Position numbers and translations under genes: made by a program. Below the pieces are notes generated by a model that saw only the letters and a list, made by a program, of their open reading frames with translations, searched no databases and was not told where the DNA came from. DNA of 64,000 nucleotides from Alphaproteobacteria bacterium UBA3612. GTDB taxonomy: Bacteria > Pseudomonadota > Alphaproteobacteria > Sphingomonadales > Sphingomonadaceae. Below are positions 59,640-64,000 of the stretch, in pieces (the stretch's first letter is position 1; the number at the start of each line of letters is the position of its first letter). The stretch lies in the NCBI GenBank assembly GCA_002375465.1, contig DFLT01000012.1:239122-303121 (forward strand). Reading direction: 5' to 3'.

Positions 59640-60737
59640 ATGCCTGCCACCCGGAAAAAGACATCCACTCTGCGGGCCGAGCCTGCCTCGTCCATTACCC
59701 TGCGGCGCCGATCTCCGCGGCCAGCCTGGATGACGGTCGGCTGGCGTGCCCTTGCCTTGGTGGCCCTGCTGCTTTCGATCATTACCATTCATTGGATAGA
59801 AAGGGATAAGTTCGTCGACGAATTGGACGGTGACGTCAGCTTCGTCGATGTGATCTATTTCACCATGATTAGCGCGACGACGACGGGTTATGGCGACATC
59901 GTTCCCGTCACAGACAGCTCAAGGCTGTTCGACGCCCTGGTGGTAACGCCGATCCGAATTTTTATCGTGCTGCTGTTTGTGGGAACAGCGTATACCTTTG
60001 TAATCAGACGGACTTGGGACAGGTGGATTATGGCGCGCCTTCAAAAGCGACTATGCGATCATATCGTCATTGCCGGCTATGGGACCAGCGGTGCCGACGC
60101 AGTCGCGGAGCTGATTGCGCGGGGCACCCCGCCTGAACGCATCGTGGTCGTGGATTCCAATGACGACGCTCTTGTTCGGGCAGAGGGGCTGGGGTGCATT
60201 GTCGCGCAGGGGGATGCGACGCGCGACGAGACGCTGCGAGAGGTCCACGTTGCCGATGCCAAGGTAATGATCGTTTCCGCAGGCCGGGACGACACATCCA
60301 TCCTTATCTGTCTTACAGCGCGGCATCTGGCACCGAATGTGCGGATCAGCGTTTCGGTTCGGGCGCAGGACAACGAATTGCTGGCGCGGCAAGCAGGCGC
60401 AACCACCGTGATCAACCCGGTCAGTTTCGCCGGATTATTGCTGGCGGGTTCGGCCCATGGCGCCGACACGTCCGATTATATGGCTGATCTCGCGTCAACC
60501 CATGGTCGTGTACGGCTGGTGCAAAGAGACGTGGAGCCGAATGAAGTCGGCGCGTCCCTGCGCGACATCACGTCCGGCCTGGGCGTACGCATCTATCGAG
60601 ACGGCAAGCCGCTTGGGTTTTGGGAAATGGAGGTTCAGGAACTGAGAGCCGACGACAAAATCATCGAAATCGTGCCCTGCGTTGCCACCGAAGCCGAATT
60701 CCGACCGCAGGCGCCGGCAGTGCCGGCAAAGGGCTGA
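59640..60737 (+). CDS. Two-transmembrane potassium channel with RCK domain
   Basis: The 365-residue protein has a basic N-terminus, an outer helix (about 35-52), a pore with the K+ filter TTGYGD (81-86; FTMISATTTGYGDIVPV) and an inner helix (about 100-118). An RCK domain follows (HIVIAGYGTSGADAVAELI, with the GxGxxG-like motif at 146-151) and a C-terminal regulatory half. This is a MthK/Kch-like ligand-gated K+ channel. It probably releases or equalises K+; the ligand is unknown. It is divergent from trkAH. Confidence 0.91.
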   Translation: MPATRKKTSTLRAEPASSITLRRRSPRPAWMTVGWRALALVALLLSIITIHWIERDKFVDELDGDVSFVDVIYFTMISATTTGYGDIVPVTDSSRLFDALVVTPIRIFIVLLFVGTAYTFVIRRTWDRWIMARLQKRLCDHIVIAGYGTSGADAVAELIARGTPPERIVVVDSNDDALVRAEGLGCIVAQGDATRDETLREVHVADAKVMIVSAGRDDTSILICLTARHLAPNVRISVSVRAQDNELLARQAGATTVINPVSFAGLLLAGSAHGADTSDYMADLASTHGRVRLVQRDVEPNEVGASLRDITSGLGVRIYRDGKPLGFWEMEVQELRADDKIIEIVPCVATEAEFRPQAPAVPAKG

Positions 60738-60759
60738 TCGGCTTTACCCGGTCGACCAC

Positions 60760-61524
60760 TTATATTGCTGGATAGCCACCATTCACGGCAAGAGTGGCGC
60801 CCGTGATCCAGCTGGCCTCCTGCGAAGCCAGAAATAGCGCGGCGGATGCCACGTCTTCGGGTGTGCCCAGCCGACCACAGGGGATCTGCCGCACGATTTC
60901 ACTGGCATAGGGTTCGCCAATCGTATTCAAGTGCCCCAGGCAGAGGGTATTGGCCGTCACCCCATATTCCGCGGTCTCCAGCGCGATGTGCCTCATGAAA
61001 TGAGCTGCTCCCGCCTTAGCCGCGCCATAGACCGAGACCCCCGGCACGGCCGCAATGCGTCCTGCATCAGAGGATATCGTAACAATCCTGCCCCAGCCCC
61101 GGTCGCGCATTCCCGGCAAGAGGGCATGCGTGCAGTTCAGGACGCCCCTCATATTGACTGAGAGAAAGGCATCCCAATCTTCAGGCCGCATGTCGGCGAA
61201 GGGGGTGGGCACAAACTGACTGCCTCCGGCATTTCCAGCATTGTTGACCAATATGTCGATGCCGCCATTATCCCGTGCCAGCTTTTCGCAAGTGTCGCGT
61301 ACCGCGGTAAGGGACGTTATGTCGAACGCAGCCGCGACTGCCTGACCGTCTTCACGCAGGATGCTGGCAGTCGTCTCCTCAGCGCGCTCCGGTACGAGAT
61401 CGTTGACGATAACCCGCGCGCCCTGCCGCGCCATCATCGATGCGATGCCTGCGCCCATGCCGGACCCCGCGCCGCTGATGAAGGCGACTTTGCCGTCCAG
61501 ACGAAATATTGGTCCACCGCTCAT
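60760..61524 (-). CDS. Short-chain dehydrogenase/reductase
   Basis: The 254-residue SDR has the cofactor motif SGAGSGMGAG (17-26), the structural NNAG motif (94-97, LVNNAG) and the catalytic Ser151/152, Tyr166 and Lys170 (SVYGAAKAG). Classical SDR length. The substrate is unknown; it may reduce or oxidise a hydroxyacyl or sugar alcohol. ATG at 61524 has GGGGG upstream; a longer frame lacks a good signal. A tandem 16-bp duplication precedes it. It stands alone, upstream of the tRNA on the opposite strand. Confidence 0.86.
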   Translation of the reverse strand: MSGGPIFRLDGKVAFISGAGSGMGAGIASMMARQGARVIVNDLVPERAEETTASILREDGQAVAAAFDITSLTAVRDTCEKLARDNGGIDILVNNAGNAGGSQFVPTPFADMRPEDWDAFLSVNMRGVLNCTHALLPGMRDRGWGRIVTISSDAGRIAAVPGVSVYGAAKAGAAHFMRHIALETAEYGVTANTLCLGHLNTIGEPYASEIVRQIPCGRLGTPEDVASAALFLASQEASWITGATLAVNGGYPAI

Positions 61525-61531
61525 CGAAACC

Positions 61532-61563
61532 CCCGTCCCATCTGAGGCCCGTCCCATCTGAGG
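61532..61563. repeat. Tandem duplication of 16 bp
   Basis: CCCGTCCCATCTGAGG occurs twice in tandem (61532-61547 and 61548-61563), immediately upstream of the SDR start codon. It looks like a recent duplication; a regulatory role cannot be judged. Confidence 0.7.
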
Positions 61564-61659
61564 AATGCCTCGCACCGCGCCCATAAGCGCTGAGCGCCGA
61601 AGGTCAATCAACCGAGCAGGGCGCACTGGCCACAAGGACCACGTATCTGCAAATGCACC

Positions 61660-61688
61660 TTGCTTGCGGCGCGGCACCTGCCTAGAGG
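61660..61688 (+). promoter_or_regulatory. Candidate promoter of tRNA-Pro
   Basis: TTGCTT (61660-61665) is separated by 17 bases from TAGAGG (61683-61688), placing initiation about three bases before the tRNA 5' end. The pattern is similar to alphaproteobacterial tRNA promoters. Confidence 0.45.
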
Positions 61689-61697
61689 CGCGGGTGT

Positions 61698-61777
<80 letters not shown>

Positions 61778-61914
61778 TATTTTCGGCTCACGACGGAGAT
61801 ACTCCGTATTTCAGCGGGTCTCGCCAATCTGCTGCCGATTTCTTTTCGATCTTGCCTGCCGGGCAACTCGTTCTCTTCTGGCGTGTCGCCCCCACGATGT
61901 CGTAGGCTGGGCAT

Positions 61915-63069
61915 ATGAATTTACATCTGCCTGCCGAACAAACTACCATTTTTGAGGAAATGTCGCTTCTGGCGCGGCAGCATGATGCGATAAATTTGGG
62001 GCAGGGCTTTCCGGACAGGGATGGTCCGGCCGAAATTCGGCAGGCTGCGGCCGATGCGATTATGGCTGGTCCCAATCAGTATCCGCCCATGCGCGGCTTA
62101 CCCCTGTTGAGGGAGGCGGTGGCGACGCATTACGCCCAACATCAGGGGCTTGGCATCACCGCTGAAAATGTTCTGATCACGTCGGGCGCTACGGAGGCGT
62201 TGGCGGCCTCGATATTGTCGCTGATCGAGCCTGGCGACAAGGTGGTCATGATCGAGCCGATGTACGACGCCTATTTGCCATTGGTGCGGCAGGCGGGCGG
62301 TGTTCCGCATTTCATCACGCTGCGTCCACCCGAATGGCGTCTGGACGCCGAGACGCTGGATCGTGTCATCGACCCGACCACAAAGGCAATCGTCTTCAAC
62401 AACCCGTTAAATCCCGCTGGGCGGGCGTTTACTCGTGAGGAGCTGTCGCTGCTGGCGGATGTCTGCATCCGTAACGATGTAATCGTTATTTCCGATGAGG
62501 TTTGGGAGCATATCGTCTTTGACGGACGCACCCACGTTCCGCTGCACGGCCTGCCGGGTATGGCGGAGCGCACGATCAAGATCGGATCGGCCGGCAAGAT
62601 ATTTTCCCTGACGGGATGGAAGGTGGGTTTCGCCATAGCGCCGCCGCCGCTTCTGGCCGCAATGACCAGGATGCACCAGTATCTGACGTTCAGCACGCCC
62701 CCGGCGCTGCAGATCGGCACGGCACATGGCCTGACCATGTCGCCGTCATATTTCACTGGAATGCGTGAAGGCTTTGCGCGGAGCCGCGATACCCTGGCGA
62801 AAAGCCTCACGGCAGAGGGGCTGACCGTTCTGCCAAGCGAAGGAACCTATTTCCTCTGCATCGACCTCAGCGCCTCCGGGATCGACATGGACGACAGATC
62901 CTTCTGTCTGAAGATGGTTCAGGAGGCGGGAGTGGCGATGATCCCCTTGTCGCCCTTCTATGCGTCTCAGAAAGAAGACCGTATTGTCAGGCTCTGCTTT
63001 GCCAAGGCCGATGAGCTGCTGATCGAGGCCGCTCTCCGCCTGGGCCAGGGTATTATGCGCCTAAGCTAG
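61915..63069 (+). CDS. PLP-dependent aminotransferase, class I/II
   Basis: The 384-residue fold-type I aminotransferase has the PLP lysine at Lys228 in SAGKIFSLTGWK, and Asp194 (VISDEVWEHI) and Asn163/Pro164 (NNPLNPAGR) as cofactor contacts. The sequence is nearest to the kynurenine/methionine aminotransferase (YbdL/CCBL-like) group by motif memory; the substrate is uncertain. It ends 17 bases inside the Crp/Fnr gene on the other strand. The ATG at 61915 lies 12 bases after a 'ggctgggc' purine-poor leader. Confidence 0.88.
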   Translation: MNLHLPAEQTTIFEEMSLLARQHDAINLGQGFPDRDGPAEIRQAAADAIMAGPNQYPPMRGLPLLREAVATHYAQHQGLGITAENVLITSGATEALAASILSLIEPGDKVVMIEPMYDAYLPLVRQAGGVPHFITLRPPEWRLDAETLDRVIDPTTKAIVFNNPLNPAGRAFTREELSLLADVCIRNDVIVISDEVWEHIVFDGRTHVPLHGLPGMAERTIKIGSAGKIFSLTGWKVGFAIAPPPLLAAMTRMHQYLTFSTPPALQIGTAHGLTMSPSYFTGMREGFARSRDTLAKSLTAEGLTVLPSEGTYFLCIDLSASGIDMDDRSFCLKMVQEAGVAMIPLSPFYASQKEDRIVRLCFAKADELLIEAALRLGQGIMRLS

Positions 63070-63910
63070 GGATCGCTGTTGTCGCAGAGCCGTCGCCATC
63101 CAGTGTTCGGATTTCATGCCGTTGCAGGTAAGACGGGTCGAACTCGGCAATATGACATAATTCGGGGAAGTCGCGGATAAGCAATGTTTTGTAGGAGGTT
63201 TCGATCAGACCTCTTTCACGCAATGCGGAGACGGTTCGATTCGTATGGATCTGGGTGATTCCAATCGTATCCGCGATCTGAACCTGCGTCAGTGGCAGCT
63301 TAATTTCAATGACATCGTCGCCCTTTATTGCATTAAGGCGTATAGCGATTTCGCAGAATAGATGCGCTACGCGCTGCAGCGCTGGTTTCGCCCCCAAACA
63401 CTTCAACCATTCAGATATGCGGGCATTTTCAACCAGCGAAAGCCAGAGGAATGTATTGGCGATGCCCGGCATCTGCATTTTCAACGCGCAAAGCCTTGCG
63501 CGGGGAAAGGAAATGATACTGCCATCGGTGATCATCTGAACGAAATCACCGGATTCCTGATCGATCAGTGCATCAAGGTTGATGACGTCGCCGGGAAGAT
63601 AGAGGGTGGAAATTGGCTGCTTTCCGGACTCTGTTGTCGCCGCACGGCACGCCCAGCCTTTTACCAGCAGATGGACGTCGGATTCCTTGCTACGCGGAGT
63701 ATGAAGCTCGGTGCCTGCTTCGACGGCTTTTTCGCCTTTTGCGATGTCGTTCAGCGCCTGCCATTCGGCCTCACTCACATAATTGGGATAAGCGAGAAGC
63801 GAGTTTGATAGGGGGCTGAATTCCCGATGCGGCTCGCCATGCAATAACGACCTCACAGTACCGCTACCAAGCCGCTCAGGGATTCCCTTTTGATTGTGCG
63901 GCAAGGACAT
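63053..63910 (-). CDS. Crp/Fnr-family transcriptional regulator
   Basis: The 285-residue protein has a cNMP-binding beta-roll (about 35-150; ELHTPRSKESDVHLLVKGWACRA, YLPGDVINLDALID) and a C-terminal winged helix (about 210-255; LTQVQIADTIGITQIHTNRTVSALRERGLI). The four-cysteine cluster of FNR is absent, so it does not sense O2 that way; cAMP-binding residues are not obviously conserved. ATG at 63910 follows GGAG by 8 bases. Its targets are unknown. It overlaps the end of the aminotransferase gene by 17 bases in a convergent way. Confidence 0.87.
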   Translation of the reverse strand: MSLPHNQKGIPERLGSGTVRSLLHGEPHREFSPLSNSLLAYPNYVSEAEWQALNDIAKGEKAVEAGTELHTPRSKESDVHLLVKGWACRAATTESGKQPISTLYLPGDVINLDALIDQESGDFVQMITDGSIISFPRARLCALKMQMPGIANTFLWLSLVENARISEWLKCLGAKPALQRVAHLFCEIAIRLNAIKGDDVIEIKLPLTQVQIADTIGITQIHTNRTVSALRERGLIETSYKTLLIRDFPELCHIAEFDPSYLQRHEIRTLDGDGSATTAIPSLGA

Positions 63911-64000
63911 TCTGCGCTCCATCAATGCGTGGGTTGTAAAAAGGGCTGCAAGAAAGCTTATCAGCAAGCCAGCTTAATTAGGGTCCAAACCCAATCAGCC

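Overview
The window is a gene-dense, high-GC chromosomal segment from an alphaproteobacterium, most likely a member of the Sphingomonadales. The evidence is the F0 ATP synthase operon with separate b' and b subunits and no F1 genes beside it, a TonB-ExbB-ExbD-ExbD locus, an HdaA-type short DnaA homologue, DUF2794 and DUF1285 proteins, a ubiquinol-cytochrome c chaperone next to BamE, a RskA-like anti-sigma factor, and frequent GTG and TTG starts. I see no phage, insertion sequence, CRISPR array or rRNA. The single tRNA is tRNA-Pro(TGG). Genus cannot be fixed from the sequence alone.

Layout. 1-2.3 kb: end of tonB, then exbB and two exbD genes, closed by a strong terminator. 2.5-3.8 kb: intracellular PHA depolymerase on the minus strand. 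4.1-6.7 kb: atpI-atpB-atpE-atpF'-atpF. 6.8-8.6 kb: Tat-exported serine hydrolase and a convergent glutathione S-transferase. 8.7-15.1 kb (minus): a translationally coupled four-gene membrane operon of MoxR ATPase, DUF58, BatA/DUF4159 and a large membrane protein. 15.2-17.8 kb: DUF1285, a Nudix CoA pyrophosphatase, CCA-adding enzyme and a small membrane protein. 17.8-21.4 kb: ribD-ribE-ribH-nusB-thiL. 21.5-25.9 kb: H+-pyrophosphatase and a class A penicillin-binding protein. 25.9-30.4 kb: bamE, cytochrome bc1 chaperone, DUF177, ssb and feoAB with Fur-type sites. 30.5-33.8 kb: DUF2794, cysE, ahpC-ahpD and divergent oxyR. 33.8-37.4 kb: quinone oxidoreductase, a BON-LysM protein and purM-purN. 37.5-43.2 kb: DUF2066, hdaA, ppk1, ppx. 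43.2-47.9 kb: rnd, aspS-ppk2 and an EF-hand protein. 47.9-52.8 kb: lytic transglycosylase, dapA-smpB, DUF2062 and a sulfite-oxidase-like enzyme. 52.8-56.6 kb: ECF sigma factor with its anti-sigma factor, divergent from a trimeric autotransporter adhesin. 56.6-60.7 kb: trkH-trkA and a divergent 2-TM K+ channel. 60.8-64 kb: an SDR, tRNA-Pro, an aminotransferase and a Crp/Fnr regulator.

Functional themes. Most genes are housekeeping. The parts most worth study are: (1) the sigma/anti-sigma pair divergent from an adhesin whose YadA-type head contains a duplicated module with embedded calcium-type loops, with a perfect 18-bp dyad and an ECF-like promoter between them; (2) polyphosphate metabolism, where ppk1 and ppx lie behind hdaA, and a PPK2-family kinase overlaps the end of aspS, whose enzyme releases AMP; (3) the MoxR/DUF58/DUF4159 operon, in which the metal-binding (MIDAS) motif is intact in only one of three VWA-like proteins; (4) K+ handling by trkH-trkA plus a 2-TM RCK channel, with a Kbp-like BON-LysM protein elsewhere in the window; (5) hairpins placed between cotranscribed genes (exbB/exbD, ahpC/ahpD). 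All functional statements are from sequence reading and family knowledge; no database search was run.
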